DNA of 64,000 bases, from assembly GCA_016786615.1 (NCBI GenBank), contig JAEUVX010000002.1, positions 310,001 to 374,000 on the forward strand, read 5' to 3'. The translations under genes and the position numbers were made by a program. The notes beneath the pieces were generated by a model. That model was not told the DNA's origin and ran no database searches. It saw only the letters and a program-made list of their open reading frames with translations. Origin of the DNA: Flavipsychrobacter sp. GTDB lineage: Bacteria; Bacteroidota; Bacteroidia; Chitinophagales; Chitinophagaceae. How positions within the stretch are numbered: position 1 is the stretch's first letter; each line of letters begins with the position of its first letter. Positions 52,383-61,842 of this stretch are shown here, piece after piece.

Positions 52383-52835
52383 ATGCGAAAAGGAAACAAC
52401 TGTCCCGATATCTACATTTACAACCGGATAGTACATGCCAAACTGTTCATTGATCGTAATTATGCAGATACGATCGATCTGGATGCTATATCCAACGAGG
52501 CCTATTTTTCCAAATTTCATTTTATACGTCTGTTCAAGAAAGCTTATGGCAAGACACCTCACCAGTATCTGGCATGGGTAAGAATCGAGAAGGCTAAGCT
52601 GTTGTTACAACGGGGTATTTCGATTGCCAATACTTGTTTTCTGGTAGGCTACGATAGTGTAACGTCTTTTGCTGCGCTGTTCAGGAAAATAGCCGGCTGG
52701 TCTCCGTCTGCCTATCAGCATACTTTTACCCTTAGGCAGCAGCAAATCGCTAACGCACCCCTGTCTTTAGTTCCCGGTTGCTTTGCAGCCAAAAAAGGCT
52801 GGATAGGAAATAGCAATTTTGAAGAGGAGAATTAA
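52383..52835 (+). CDS. AraC-family transcriptional regulator (single HTH domain)
   Basis: 150 residues, almost entirely the AraC two-helix DNA-binding domain: DLDAISNEAYFSKFHFIRLF (first helix-turn-helix), GKTPHQYLAWVRIEKAKLLL and VGYDSVTSFAALFRKIAG (second). A short C-terminal tail follows. No sensor domain, as in many small Bacteroidota members. It is followed 37 bases later by a VOC gene that it may control. The preceding interval (52150-52382) shows nothing but AT-rich sequence. Confidence 0.88.
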   Translation: MRKGNNCPDIYIYNRIVHAKLFIDRNYADTIDLDAISNEAYFSKFHFIRLFKKAYGKTPHQYLAWVRIEKAKLLLQRGISIANTCFLVGYDSVTSFAALFRKIAGWSPSAYQHTFTLRQQQIANAPLSLVPGCFAAKKGWIGNSNFEEEN

Positions 52836-52872
52836 GATACTGACGCTTTCTTTTGTTTAAAACTATTATCTT

Positions 52873-53286
52873 ATGATCACACGACTAAACCATGTTAGTA
52901 TTTTTGTGCTGGATCAATCGAGCGCCTTTGATTTCTACGTGAACAAACTTGGTTTCTCGGTACACACAGATGCGCCAATTGGTGAAAAGATGCGCTGGCT
53001 GACCGTTTGTCCGCCAGAGCAACCGACCCTCGAAATCAGCTTAATGGCTATCGAGGAAGGGATAATGTTCACAGGTAACGCTGTACAACAGATGCGCGAG
53101 CTAGTGCAAAAAGGGACGTTTGGATTTGGTGTTTTCGAATGCAATAATCTGGATGCTACCTACGAAGAACTTAAGTCTAAAGGTGTTGTCTTCAAAAAAA
53201 CACCGACTCGGGAATTCTATGGATACGAGGCTTTGTTTGTCGACGATTCTGGCAATTGGTTTTCGTTGAGTCAAAAAAAGCAATAA
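52873..53286 (+). CDS. VOC-family (glyoxalase/dioxygenase-fold) protein
   Basis: 137 residues. TRLNHVSIFVLDQSSAFDFY is the first strand with the His ligand of the vicinal oxygen chelate fold, TLEISLM and VFECNNLDATYEELKSKG follow, and the end YEALFVDDSGNWFSLSQ gives the last metal-binding strand. It may be a resistance or lyase protein, but the substrate cannot be told. It follows the AraC gene and precedes a DUF1801 gene at 12 bases, so the three could be one operon. Confidence 0.9.
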   Translation: MITRLNHVSIFVLDQSSAFDFYVNKLGFSVHTDAPIGEKMRWLTVCPPEQPTLEISLMAIEEGIMFTGNAVQQMRELVQKGTFGFGVFECNNLDATYEELKSKGVVFKKTPTREFYGYEALFVDDSGNWFSLSQKKQ

Positions 53287-53298
53287 AATATTCTGGCA

Positions 53299-53658
53299 AT
53301 GGACAATCGTATTGATCAGTTTTTTTTAAGCCTTCCAGACAGTAAACGTTTACTTGCTATAGAGATTAGAGAGATAATCCTATATACAGAACCAAGTTTA
53401 ACGGAAGCTATCAAGTGGAACCAGCTTACTTTTTCTTTAGGCAAGGCCAATATTGCTTTCATCTATGCGTTGTCTGAGGCATCGTATATAAACTTGGGCT
53501 TTTTCAAGGCGACATTATTAACAGATCCTCGAAAATTATTAGAAGGTACTGGCAAAAAGATGCGACATCTTAAGCTCTATTCCGGCAAGCCTGTCGAAGC
53601 AAAGCAGATCAGCAGTTGGGTGAGCGAAGCCTGTGAACTGGAAGGCATCAGAAAGTAA
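53299..53658 (+). CDS. DUF1801 domain protein
   Basis: 119 residues. REIILYTEPSLTEAIKWNQLTFSLGKANIAFIYAL is the core of the DUF1801 fold, with LLEGTGKKMRHLKLYSGKPVEA near the end. Structures of this family resemble the YdhG/SRPBCC-like fold, but function is unknown. It follows the VOC gene after 12 bases in the same direction. Confidence 0.9.
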   Translation: MDNRIDQFFLSLPDSKRLLAIEIREIILYTEPSLTEAIKWNQLTFSLGKANIAFIYALSEASYINLGFFKATLLTDPRKLLEGTGKKMRHLKLYSGKPVEAKQISSWVSEACELEGIRK

Positions 53659-54056
53659 ATGTTTAGAGATGGTCAGCCTGTTACAAGTGGGTAATCTACC
53701 TTTCAGTCCACTCGCAACATCTTGCTACAGGATACAGATTGTCACATGATTGGAATGGTTTTCAGGGATTGGGACAACGGTAATTATTGGTCGAGTACAG
53801 CCTCCAATACCAACACTGCTATGGTACTTACGTATGATGAGCATACGTACTCATCGGCTGCTGGTACCCCGGGAAAGCGTGGCCAGGTATACAACTGTGG
53901 CTGTATGAAGGATTGAGTTTGTTTAGAGATGAAGATATGGTACATTGGAACTACGGCAGGAGTTGATTGTCGTCATATACTTTATGGGCTTGAAACATTT
54001 CCATAACAGTATAGTATGTTCTGAGTTTTTTTTATATTTATAAGAAACTTTGCCTG
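53659..54056 (+). pseudogene. Possible remnant of a Fib_succ_major-type protein
   Basis: Between two VOC-type genes there is no intact gene. A frame at 53722-53916 contains GNYWSSTASNTNTAM and ends GQVYNCGCMKD, which resembles the WSST...VRCVKD end of Fibrobacter succinogenes major paralogous domains (DUF1566-like). No start, signal or upstream part fits, so it is best seen as a fragment. The remaining bases hold nothing recognisable. Confidence 0.35.
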
Positions 54057-54473
54057 ATGATAACTGTAAATACTTACCTCATATTTGATGGGAACTGCGA
54101 GGAAGCGTTTAATTTTTATAAAACGGTTTTGCAAAAAGATGTTTTGCAAATCAGTCATTATAAAGATGTACCTCAGAGCGATAAACAGCTTTTCAATGAA
54201 TCGGACGAAAAGGTTATGCATGCTACCTTACAGGTCAGTTCAGAAACAGCTTTAATGGGCTGTGATATGACAAATGCACCGAAACAGCTGACAGCTTATA
54301 ATTTCGCACTTTACCTGAGAATAGACAGTACAGGTCAAGCTGATAGGTTGTTTCGTGAGCTGTCTGAGGGAGGTCGTATTGGTATGCCAATGACGCAAAC
54401 ATTTTGGGGTTCATATTATGGTATACTAACTGACAAATTTGGAGTAACCTGGAAAATTGGCGTTAATTTATAA
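54057..54473 (+). CDS. PhnB-like VOC family protein
   Basis: 138 residues. The opening TVNTYLIFDGNCEEAFNFYKTVL with later DEKVMHATLQVSSETALMGCD and TFWGSYYGILTDKFGVTWKI is characteristic of the PhnB / 3-demethylubiquinone-type VOC proteins. The His/Glu metal residues are only partly present. Function not known. It is a single gene with an opposite-strand gene downstream. Confidence 0.9.
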   Translation: MITVNTYLIFDGNCEEAFNFYKTVLQKDVLQISHYKDVPQSDKQLFNESDEKVMHATLQVSSETALMGCDMTNAPKQLTAYNFALYLRIDSTGQADRLFRELSEGGRIGMPMTQTFWGSYYGILTDKFGVTWKIGVNL

Positions 54474-54720
54474 GTTCTAATACGATCCTCAACTTTTGCA
54501 ACTAACATGAAATGATGGCTTTACTGAGAGAGCGAATATTATTTTTCCTTTTTGAGTTTCGGTTCGGGAAGGTTCCATAGGTGAGTTTAACCAGATGGCT
54601 GAGCCATCTGGAATCTTCAACCTGCTCTTCAATTAAAAAGCTCGGCTTCGCACCTATATAAGGAGAGAATTCAATTACATCAATTCCTGTTTGCTTGTCA
54701 TATTTACTCACAAGGTAAAA

Positions 54721-55431
54721 TTATCTGCGGATTAAGTTCTTGTTCACGATCGTGGCCATGATTTCCTCTTTCATGTTCCGGCTTATAGGTATAGAAAAAT
54801 TACCGATTTTGATTTCTTCAGAGTTCAAGCTGCTGACCTCAGGAAGTGAGACGATAAAAGACTTGTGAACTTTAATGAAATGTTCCTTTGGTAAGCTTTC
54901 CTCTATACTTTTAAAAGTGAGGTATGCTATCAGGCGTCTTTCTTTTGTCTGCAGATAAACATAATTGTTAGCCGCTTCTACAAATAACAGATCACTATAG
55001 AATATCTTCTCGTACATATTCTCACATCTCACAAAAAAGAAATCTCCATGGCCTGTATGCTGATTACCTCTTCTGTCATAAAATGCTTTTGCTTTGTTGC
55101 AGGCCTTATAAAATCTTTCAAAAGGAATTGGTTTTACAAGATAATCGATCACGTCCAGTTCATACCCTTCCAGTGCATATTGGGGAAACGCAGTCGTCAT
55201 TATGACCAGTGGCAGGCTCGTTGAGTTACGCAAAAACTGTATACCGTTCAGTTTAGGCATCTGAACATCAAGAAGTATAAGGTCGATATTTCCCTTGCTT
55301 AGAGAATCCGACGCTTTTACAGGATTAGAGGCTACACCGCACAAGGTCAGAAAATCTACTTCACTAATATATTCTATTATTAGTTTTCGGGCGATGGGTT
55401 CGTCGTCAATGATCAGGCAATTGAGTTTCAT
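54721..55431 (-). CDS. LytTR response regulator
   Basis: 236 residues. Receiver domain with Asp55 as phospho-acceptor (LILLDVQMPK), D9-D10-E11 acidic pocket (IIDDEP), and conserved Lys in IDYLVKPIPFERF. The second half is a LytTR DNA-binding domain (DLLFVEAANNYVYLQT and HFIKVHKSFIVSL). It pairs with the histidine kinase gene upstream on the strand, with 26 bases of overlap, so they are one operon. Confidence 0.94.
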   Translation of the reverse strand: MKLNCLIIDDEPIARKLIIEYISEVDFLTLCGVASNPVKASDSLSKGNIDLILLDVQMPKLNGIQFLRNSTSLPLVIMTTAFPQYALEGYELDVIDYLVKPIPFERFYKACNKAKAFYDRRGNQHTGHGDFFFVRCENMYEKIFYSDLLFVEAANNYVYLQTKERRLIAYLTFKSIEESLPKEHFIKVHKSFIVSLPEVSSLNSEEIKIGNFSIPISRNMKEEIMATIVNKNLIRR

Positions 55432-56473
55432 GTAAGTGTATTTTCAATATTATGTCAAAACTATCTTCAGTCGACTCTGTGGTCAGTTCATGCTGCGAAG
55501 GATATAATAATTCCAGTCGTCGCTTAACATTATTAAGGCCGATCCCTTTGCTGCTCATCAGGTGGTCAACAAAATTTTTCTCCCTGGTATTATGGACTTG
55601 GAAGATCAAAACATTAATATCTAAAGTTAAGGAAATAGAGATTTTATTGTTCTTACGCTCATCAGTGCTTACGTATTTGAAAGCATTCTCTACAAAGGGC
55701 ATGAACAATAGTGGCGCAATTTCAAAATCTGAAAGGTTTGGCTGTATGTCGACTTTTACAGCGAGATGTTCTATTCTTAATTTCTGTAGTTCGACATAGT
55801 ATAAAAGGTACCTCATTTCTTTCTGAATCGAAATTATATTGCTTGAACATTCATATAACTGGTAGCGCAGCATCTCAGAAAACTTAAAAAGCGTATCCCT
55901 TGCAAGGGCGTTGTTTTTATCTATGATGCCGTATACTGAGTTTATAGAATTGAAAAGGAAATGTGGGTTGACTTGGGCCTTTAGAAACTCTAGTTCTGTT
56001 TGTACCTTTTCTTTAAGTACTGTTGCGTATCTTTTTTGTGCTATGTAGTGATCAGTAATGACCCTGAAAAAGCAAATACAGATAAATCCTAAAACCGCAA
56101 TAAGCCATGTATTAAATATCTGGTAAGTATACTCATCAAATACAGCTTGGGATTTTTTGTCAAGTGGCCCCGTTATGTGATACCACGTTGTTTGTATGGC
56201 TTTGATAACAGTGGACTGAACCATGATTAGCATGGTAATCAGGATTAGGAATATCAGTATTTTTTTCCTGTAAAGAAAACGTGGTATCAGTACACGATTA
56301 ACAATAATTGAAGAGAAGTATAGGCAGACCACATCCAGTAATGCCAGCACAATCGTGGTTCTTGTCGAATTGTCAAATGAAAACAAAAATCTGTAAGTTC
56401 CAAGAAATGCAAACGCAACAGCCCAGAGGACAATCATTATGTTCAAGCGCTTTAGCCTACTATAATCCGCCAT
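55406..56473 (-). CDS. Sensor histidine kinase, LytS/YpdA type
   Basis: From the ATG at 56473 (MADYSRLKRLNIM), 355 residues; a longer reading to 56548 lacks a membrane start and is less likely. Four transmembrane helices fill residues 10-145; a His_kinase domain follows with the H-box NPHFLFNSINSVYGIID and ATP-binding parts in LLFMPFVENAFKYV (N-box) and SSKGIGLNNVKRRLELLYP (G-box). It phosphorylates the LytTR regulator it overlaps. Confidence 0.93.
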   Translation of the reverse strand: MADYSRLKRLNIMIVLWAVAFAFLGTYRFLFSFDNSTRTTIVLALLDVVCLYFSSIIVNRVLIPRFLYRKKILIFLILITMLIMVQSTVIKAIQTTWYHITGPLDKKSQAVFDEYTYQIFNTWLIAVLGFICICFFRVITDHYIAQKRYATVLKEKVQTELEFLKAQVNPHFLFNSINSVYGIIDKNNALARDTLFKFSEMLRYQLYECSSNIISIQKEMRYLLYYVELQKLRIEHLAVKVDIQPNLSDFEIAPLLFMPFVENAFKYVSTDERKNNKISISLTLDINVLIFQVHNTREKNFVDHLMSSKGIGLNNVKRRLELLYPSQHELTTESTEDSFDIILKIHLHETQLPDH

Positions 56474-56656
56474 ATAAAAATGCAAATCGTGGTTACCAAA
56501 GATAATCCTCAGTTTAATACGTATAGCACCTGCTGTCAGATAAACCATTTGTCAAGTTAAATCGTTATTATACCAAGTAAAACAAACATTTCACGTAATT
56601 ATTGACAATTAAAGAATACTTCTCCTTTCTTTGAATAGTTCAAAGTGCGAATATTT

Positions 56657-57874
56657 ATGAGGAAATACATACTATTAGCTCTATGGCTATTGCCGTTCAG
56701 GGTCTTTGCACAGGTATCTTTTACTGCATTAACAACCGGAACCTCGCAGAATTTGTTAGGGATAAGCTTTGCTGATACAAGTACTGGATATGCTTGCGGC
56801 GATGACGGAATAGTAATTAAAACGGCAAACGGTGGAACGTCATGGGTTACACTTAACACGGGAACGACGCAGAAGCTGTGGGATATCAAATGTGTTCCCA
56901 ATTCAAATGGTCAAAAGGCGGTTGCTGTAGGTGATAACAATACTGTGATAAAAACGACTGACGGTGGATCAACATGGACTGCTCAGTCTATACCTTTTCA
57001 AACGGGAAGTTTTGTATTTGGTGTTCAGTGTCTTGATGACTTGAACTACTATGCCTGCGGAGGTGATTTTGCTACCAATAGCGGGGCTGTCCTAAAAACA
57101 GCCGACGGAGGTATGACCTGGACAAAATTTCCTGTTCCTAATTCGGTTTTCCTAGACAAAATAGCTATACCGGCAGGAACAAACGGGTATGCTGTAGGTA
57201 CCAATACTTCTTTTTCAGATGGAGCTATTCAAAAGATCACTGGTAACAGTTCCTCGCAGATAAAAACAACCGGTAGTATTGTTACCAATCTTTGGTGTAT
57301 CAACGCTACGAGCGTCATAGCGGTTGGCTTAGCTGGTCAGATATGGAAGTCAACAGACGGAGGCAGTACATGGACAGATTGCTCGTTAAATACTACCGAT
57401 CTTTACGGAATTGGGTTCATTGATCAACAGAACGGCTTTGCCTGCGGGGGGACCACGACCGGAAATATTATACTTACCACTTCGAATGGTGGCACGACCT
57501 GGTCGCAAATACCGTACACGTTTAACGGAGGCCTGCAATCGGTATGCATCATAGGCAACAGGATATTTATAGCCGGAGACCAGGGTCGAATAATAAGATC
57601 AAACGTGACAACGAGATTGGATGAGCTTGTCATCCAATCTGAATTTTTACTTTATCCCAACCCGGCCAGGGATAAGATAATAGTGCAAAACTCTACAAAT
57701 AAGCAATTGCTGACTTTCCGGCTTCATGATGTAGCCGGCAAAAGGATCCTTGAATCAAAACTTGGTACAGGATTGAACGAAGTAAACACTTCCGGGTGTA
57801 ACGGGCATTATACTTATACTATATTTCAGGATGGTCAGTGCGTTGAAACAGGAAAAATACTAATCGGTCAATAA
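56657..57874 (+). CDS. T9SS cargo protein with YCF48-like repeats
   Basis: 405 residues from the ATG at 56657, with a signal peptide (RKYILLALWLLPFRVFA). Four to six YCF48/BNR-like beta-propeller repeats are visible as GGTSWVTLN, DGGSTWTAQ, DGGMTWTKF, DGGSTWTDC and GGTTWSQIP. The C-terminal 75 residues are a type A sorting domain (LYPNPARDKIIVQN ... CVETGKILIGQ), so the protein is exported by the type IX system. Function of the propeller is unknown. It is the first of two sorting-domain genes in tandem. Confidence 0.9.
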   Translation: MRKYILLALWLLPFRVFAQVSFTALTTGTSQNLLGISFADTSTGYACGDDGIVIKTANGGTSWVTLNTGTTQKLWDIKCVPNSNGQKAVAVGDNNTVIKTTDGGSTWTAQSIPFQTGSFVFGVQCLDDLNYYACGGDFATNSGAVLKTADGGMTWTKFPVPNSVFLDKIAIPAGTNGYAVGTNTSFSDGAIQKITGNSSSQIKTTGSIVTNLWCINATSVIAVGLAGQIWKSTDGGSTWTDCSLNTTDLYGIGFIDQQNGFACGGTTTGNIILTTSNGGTTWSQIPYTFNGGLQSVCIIGNRIFIAGDQGRIIRSNVTTRLDELVIQSEFLLYPNPARDKIIVQNSTNKQLLTFRLHDVAGKRILESKLGTGLNEVNTSGCNGHYTYTIFQDGQCVETGKILIGQ

Positions 57875-57909
57875 TATTCATTATTAATTGGAACATAACG
57901 GATAGCGAG

Positions 57910-59418
57910 ATGAGAAATTTGCTAAAAGCAACACAGGTTACTATCGCTTTTTCCCTGACGATGACAATGTTATCATCGCAAGCTGATGCGCAGCCATACA
58001 TTCATAAAAAATACAGTTATGCAATCGGGCAATGCAGTCATATAGTGGCAGGGGCAGCAAAAAATACCGATGCTGTTGTAGCATATTACCGTTCTGTTGC
58101 TGCTAATTCGTATTTGGACCTACTCCGGATTGACACCATGGGCACCACTGTGTGGGCACGCTCTTTTGACTTGGTCAACAACGAGATGGTTCCTGTTAAT
58201 ATGGTAGCCACCGCAGATACAGGCAGCCTGGTTTTTCTTGCCGATACCTCGCAGATGAAGCAAATAGGGCTGTTAAAGGTTAGCAAGACAGGTATTGTAC
58301 AGTGGATGAAAACACTTAATGCGGAGTATTACTCTGCTTATCCGTTCCCGTCAATTGCATTGGAGGATGGGACTATATTCTTTAGTTACCCAAGCAATGA
58401 CACGGTTTTTATACAACGTATGGACGCTGCCGGAAATATTGTATCAGGAAACAGTTACGTCAAGTCCAGCACAAGTGTAATAAGCCCCAGTTCAATGGTG
58501 CTGAGCCAGGGCGCCATATACCTTGGAGGATATGACAATGATAGCTATTCAGGCTTTCTGCTTAAAACAGACACCTTAGGTAATATCCTATGGCAGCAAA
58601 CAGGGATTGCAGGAGGATCGATCAGCATGAATTTACAACCCATAACCGGTGGTGGCGTTTTACTGACTACTCAAAGTAACAATCCTTTTGGAGGAAACTT
58701 ATCTGCTACAAGGATGGCTTCCATCAGACCCGATGGAACGGTAAACTGGGCCATGAAAATTCCTCGCTTTGACAATGCAAAATTGATCGCTGTCAATAGC
58801 TCAACCTTCGCCATATGTTCACATAAGAATGCTATTATATCCTTTGCCTTGATTGACACGGCCGGACTTCTGTTAAATACAGTAAGCTACACCGATTCAA
58901 TAGCGACAATTTTATTTGATGCTACACCTGTCTTCAATAATAGTGTTTGGATCAGCAGTGTAGGTAGTAACTATATATGGCTTATGAGGGCATCGGCAGC
59001 AGGCAGCACTTCCTGTTTTGAAAAGGCTGACACTTTAAGTCTTCAACCGTTCAGTTTTCCTTCAGGTAGCCTTAATTTGCAGGCTCATCCGTTCTCAGCT
59101 ACTTTATCCAATTCTTTGCTATCATCTAATACCGCGTCGTTTACCGTGTCGGATCTTTGTTTCCCCACTACAATAAACCTGCTGCAGCTGGAAGACCATA
59201 TAATAACACCGAATCCTACTTCGGGCATATTTAGTATTGGCCATAAGGGAGATATTGTTCGGTTTACGATAATGGCCATGAGTGGAAAATTGCATTATGA
59301 GGATGTTGTGCCCAAAAATGGTTTGGTAGACATATCCAATCTTACCCCGGGAATTTATATATTGAGATTGTATGACAGAAACGGTAATGTATCGGTCCGG
59401 AAATTAGTTAAACAGTGA
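57910..59418 (+). CDS. T9SS cargo protein, unknown propeller-like
   Basis: 502 residues with an N-terminal hydrophobic signal (LLKATQVTIAFSLTMTMLSSQADA). The body has repeats like LLRIDTMGTTVWARSF, LLKVSKTGIVQWMKTL, LLKTDTLGNILWQQTG and MASIRPDGTVNWAMK, in the style of beta-propeller DUF-type cell-surface proteins. It ends with a T9SS type A domain (ITPNPTSGIFSIGHKGDI ... NVSVRKLVKQ). It is 35 bases after the previous T9SS gene. Confidence 0.88.
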   Translation: MRNLLKATQVTIAFSLTMTMLSSQADAQPYIHKKYSYAIGQCSHIVAGAAKNTDAVVAYYRSVAANSYLDLLRIDTMGTTVWARSFDLVNNEMVPVNMVATADTGSLVFLADTSQMKQIGLLKVSKTGIVQWMKTLNAEYYSAYPFPSIALEDGTIFFSYPSNDTVFIQRMDAAGNIVSGNSYVKSSTSVISPSSMVLSQGAIYLGGYDNDSYSGFLLKTDTLGNILWQQTGIAGGSISMNLQPITGGGVLLTTQSNNPFGGNLSATRMASIRPDGTVNWAMKIPRFDNAKLIAVNSSTFAICSHKNAIISFALIDTAGLLLNTVSYTDSIATILFDATPVFNNSVWISSVGSNYIWLMRASAAGSTSCFEKADTLSLQPFSFPSGSLNLQAHPFSATLSNSLLSSNTASFTVSDLCFPTTINLLQLEDHIITPNPTSGIFSIGHKGDIVRFTIMAMSGKLHYEDVVPKNGLVDISNLTPGIYILRLYDRNGNVSVRKLVKQ

Positions 59419-59601
59419 CACAATGAAAATGATTAAATAGGAAGGGGTGAGCGGTACATCTAAGCAAAGGCTCGATACTAGGAAGAACTGTATTTGCTTT
59501 AAGAAGTTGACGAGATTCCTATAAACTTTGGAAAACTGATGAGAAAGATTAGCGCCAAGCAATGGATAGATACTTACGAAACCAAGCTTAAAAAATAAAC
59601 A

Positions 59602-59997
59602 ATGAAAAAATACATAGCCTTAAAATTGATCGGCCTGGCAGTACTGACGATGATAGCACTGGTGGTGATTTCGTTTCTGGAAGTCGCGGTCTATGCTTAT
59701 ATGGTAAACCCGGGACACCCTGAAAGTTTTTATGAAACACATGCCGAGGCTTCAGCCCCCTTTGTTTCCGGAATATTCGGATTTATTATCTTCTTCCTGG
59801 TTGCAAGGTACTGGAAAAGAAAAGGGTTTCAGAATCCATTGAATTTGACTTTTCTTTTTCCACTCACCTACGTCTTGCTTGATATTATCATTATAACAGC
59901 AGCTGGCGTGCAATGGTCGGATTTCATTTTCATTTTTCTGCTTGCTAACGCAGCAAAATTTCTGGGTAGTTACCTGGGATATAAATTGACTAAATGA
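59602..59997 (+). CDS. Four-helix membrane protein
   Basis: 131 residues with four transmembrane helices (LIGLAVLTMIALVVISFLEV, FVSGIFGFIIFFLVARYW, LTFLFPLTYVLLDIIIITAA and WSDFIFIFLLANAAKFLG). No family recognised. The stop overlaps the start of the next small gene by ATGA (59994-59997), so both are translated from one message. In the 180 bases upstream there is a short frame (59537-59599) ending in KLKK that may be a gene remnant. Confidence 0.75.
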   Translation: MKKYIALKLIGLAVLTMIALVVISFLEVAVYAYMVNPGHPESFYETHAEASAPFVSGIFGFIIFFLVARYWKRKGFQNPLNLTFLFPLTYVLLDIIIITAAGVQWSDFIFIFLLANAAKFLGSYLGYKLTK

Positions 59998-60146
59998 ACC
60001 TGAAAGTGCTTGAAACAATGAAAACACCACCCGAATTCGCCAGGAGTTTTGCTGATAACCGGGAAGCGATGATAGTATATGAGAAAGGTGGCGTGGCAGA
60101 AAGCATGTCGCATTATAGCGTCGACGAAATTTACGAATTAATATAA
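59994..60146 (+). CDS. 50-residue protein coupled to the membrane protein
   Basis: MNLKVLETMKTPPEFARSF and so on, 50 residues ending YSVDEIYELI. The start codon overlaps the previous stop (ATGA), a translational coupling sign, and no promoter could fit. Helical, no signal. Function unknown; it may act on or with the membrane protein. Confidence 0.68.
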   Translation: MNLKVLETMKTPPEFARSFADNREAMIVYEKGGVAESMSHYSVDEIYELI

Positions 60147-60179
60147 TAATAATGAACTTGCAGATATTATTTATAACCG

Positions 60180-60572
60180 ATGCATACTAATGAGCAAAAA
60201 GAGATGTGGGTGCTTACCCGGAAAATTAATGAGTGTTGGTATAACGGGCAACTACACGCACTGGATGGCATATTTGACGATAACGTAATATTCAATAGCC
60301 CGGATTTTAAACATCAGATCGTTGGCAAGGAAAATTGCATTCAGACTTATATCGACTTCCTGAGCAATTCAAAAATCCTTCTTTACAATGAAAGTAAGCC
60401 GATAGTTCAAATGTTTGGAAGTACTTCGATTGTAACATACGACTTCGAGATGAAATATGAACAGAATACCAAGACATACCACGAAACCGGAACGGATATC
60501 CTGATCTATCAAATGCAGGAGAACTCGTGGAAAGTAATCTGGAGAGCATTGAGTAATCTGAATACACTGTGA
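60180..60572 (+). CDS. SnoaL/NTF2-like protein (DUF4440-type)
   Basis: 130 residues with the order KINECWYNGQLHALDGIFDDN (first helix and strand), IVGKENCIQTYIDFLS and TGTDILIYQMQENSWKVIWR typical of NTF2-like folds, which in this group bind small ligands or act in detoxification. No catalytic residues are clear. It is 5 bases upstream of a GNAT gene. Confidence 0.85.
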   Translation: MHTNEQKEMWVLTRKINECWYNGQLHALDGIFDDNVIFNSPDFKHQIVGKENCIQTYIDFLSNSKILLYNESKPIVQMFGSTSIVTYDFEMKYEQNTKTYHETGTDILIYQMQENSWKVIWRALSNLNTL

Positions 60573-60577
60573 TATAA

Positions 60578-61129
60578 ATGGAACTTCACAATCAACAGTT
60601 CTCAATAAGACCGCTAATGTTCGAAGATATCGAGCAGTACCATAGTCTTATTGACAGGAACAGAAAGCGACTCGAGGATTTCTTCGCGGGCACTGTGGCT
60701 ATTACCAAAACTATCGAGGACACCCGGCAACATCTTACCGATGTTATAACTAAGTTTGAAAAGAAAGCCTACTTCCCGCTGGCGGTTATTGAGCATAAGA
60801 CAAATAGCATTATTGGCTCGATTCAGATCAAAAGTATTGATTGGCAGGTTAGGAAAGGCGAGTTAGGCTATTATATAGATGAAGGTTATGAGGGACAGGG
60901 CATCATCACAGAATCAATTGCACTGATTATTGATTATGGATTTAATGATCTAGGGTTTAATAAATTCTATATAAGAACCTATGCGGGGAATATAGGAAGC
61001 AAAAGGATTGCTGAAAAAAATGGCTTTTTACTGGAAGGCAATTTGAGGGCAGAGTATAAGACGACCAGCGGGCGCTTAATTGATATTATGTATTATGGGT
61101 TGTTGAATCCGAACACACTGCGTGACTGA
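60578..61129 (+). CDS. GNAT N-acetyltransferase, RimJ/RimL type
   Basis: 183 residues. The acetyl-CoA binding region (GELGYYIDEGYEGQGIITESI) and the late FNKFYIRTYAGNIGSKRIAEKNGF are the RimJ/RimL (Acetyltransf_3) hallmarks; PLAVIEHKTNSIIGSIQI is the beta4 strand. Likely N-terminal acetyltransferase of ribosomal proteins or of small molecules. It is 5 bases after the SnoaL-like gene and could share a promoter. Confidence 0.93.
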   Translation: MELHNQQFSIRPLMFEDIEQYHSLIDRNRKRLEDFFAGTVAITKTIEDTRQHLTDVITKFEKKAYFPLAVIEHKTNSIIGSIQIKSIDWQVRKGELGYYIDEGYEGQGIITESIALIIDYGFNDLGFNKFYIRTYAGNIGSKRIAEKNGFLLEGNLRAEYKTTSGRLIDIMYYGLLNPNTLRD

Positions 61130-61180
61130 GGTTCTGCTGTAGTTTCGAGATATTAATGGATGTATTCTAAATTAAACACA

Positions 61181-61762
61181 ATGAAAAAAGCAGTAATCGT
61201 AGCGTTCGATAAATTTACTGACCTAGATATCTTCTTGCCTTGGGATCTGCTCAATAGAGTAAAATTCAGAGACAAGGGGTTTCAAGTAAAAATTGTCGGA
61301 ACAGAATCCTCACATAAATCGGTATGCGGGATCGACCTGACAACACATGGCCTTGTAGAAGAATGTAATGATGCGGATTTTGTATTCTTTGGTAGTGGAC
61401 CTGGAACGAGAAATTTAATTACCGATAGGATGTACCTTGACCGTTTCAAATTAAATCCCGAGAGGCAAATAATTTGCTCAATGTGTTCTGGTGCGTTGGT
61501 TATTGCTGCACTTGGACATCTGGAAGGACTTTCTGCTACGTCATATCCAACGGCATTTGAAGCATTAGAAGTTTATGGTGTTGAAGTGGCACGGGACACT
61601 CACTTGGTGGTTCATGGAAATATTGCGACGGCAGCGGGTTGCTTGGCTGCAGTTGATTTAATAGGATGGGCAGTGGAAAAAATGTATGACGCAAAAGTCC
61701 GAGCAGATGTTATTGCCTCTGTCCTACCAGTTGGACAAGGACAAGTTTGCATTTATCCGTAA
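61181..61762 (+). CDS. DJ-1/PfpI family protein
   Basis: 193 residues from the ATG at 61181. VIVAFDKFTDLDIFLPWDLL is the start, and IICSMCSGALVIAALG has the nucleophile elbow Cys (family: CxGxxxL). ATSYPTAFEALEVYG and VVHGNIATAAGCLAAVDLIG follow; the AAGCLA cap is also typical. This suggests a chaperone, glyoxalase-III or isonitrile hydratase relative; the substrate cannot be told. It is 52 bases after the GNAT gene. Confidence 0.93.
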   Translation: MKKAVIVAFDKFTDLDIFLPWDLLNRVKFRDKGFQVKIVGTESSHKSVCGIDLTTHGLVEECNDADFVFFGSGPGTRNLITDRMYLDRFKLNPERQIICSMCSGALVIAALGHLEGLSATSYPTAFEALEVYGVEVARDTHLVVHGNIATAAGCLAAVDLIGWAVEKMYDAKVRADVIASVLPVGQGQVCIYP

Positions 61763-61842
61763 GAGAAAAAGGTTCGAAGCATAAGCCTGTTCGATGCAAA
61801 CCGCTATTACCAACAACGTTTCTCCACTCGTTAATGTATCTG

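Noticed and set aside
54502..54711. 69-codon minus-strand frame behind the LytTR gene
   Set aside because: GTG start without a ribosome site, no recognised pattern; could be a remnant but not supported as a gene.
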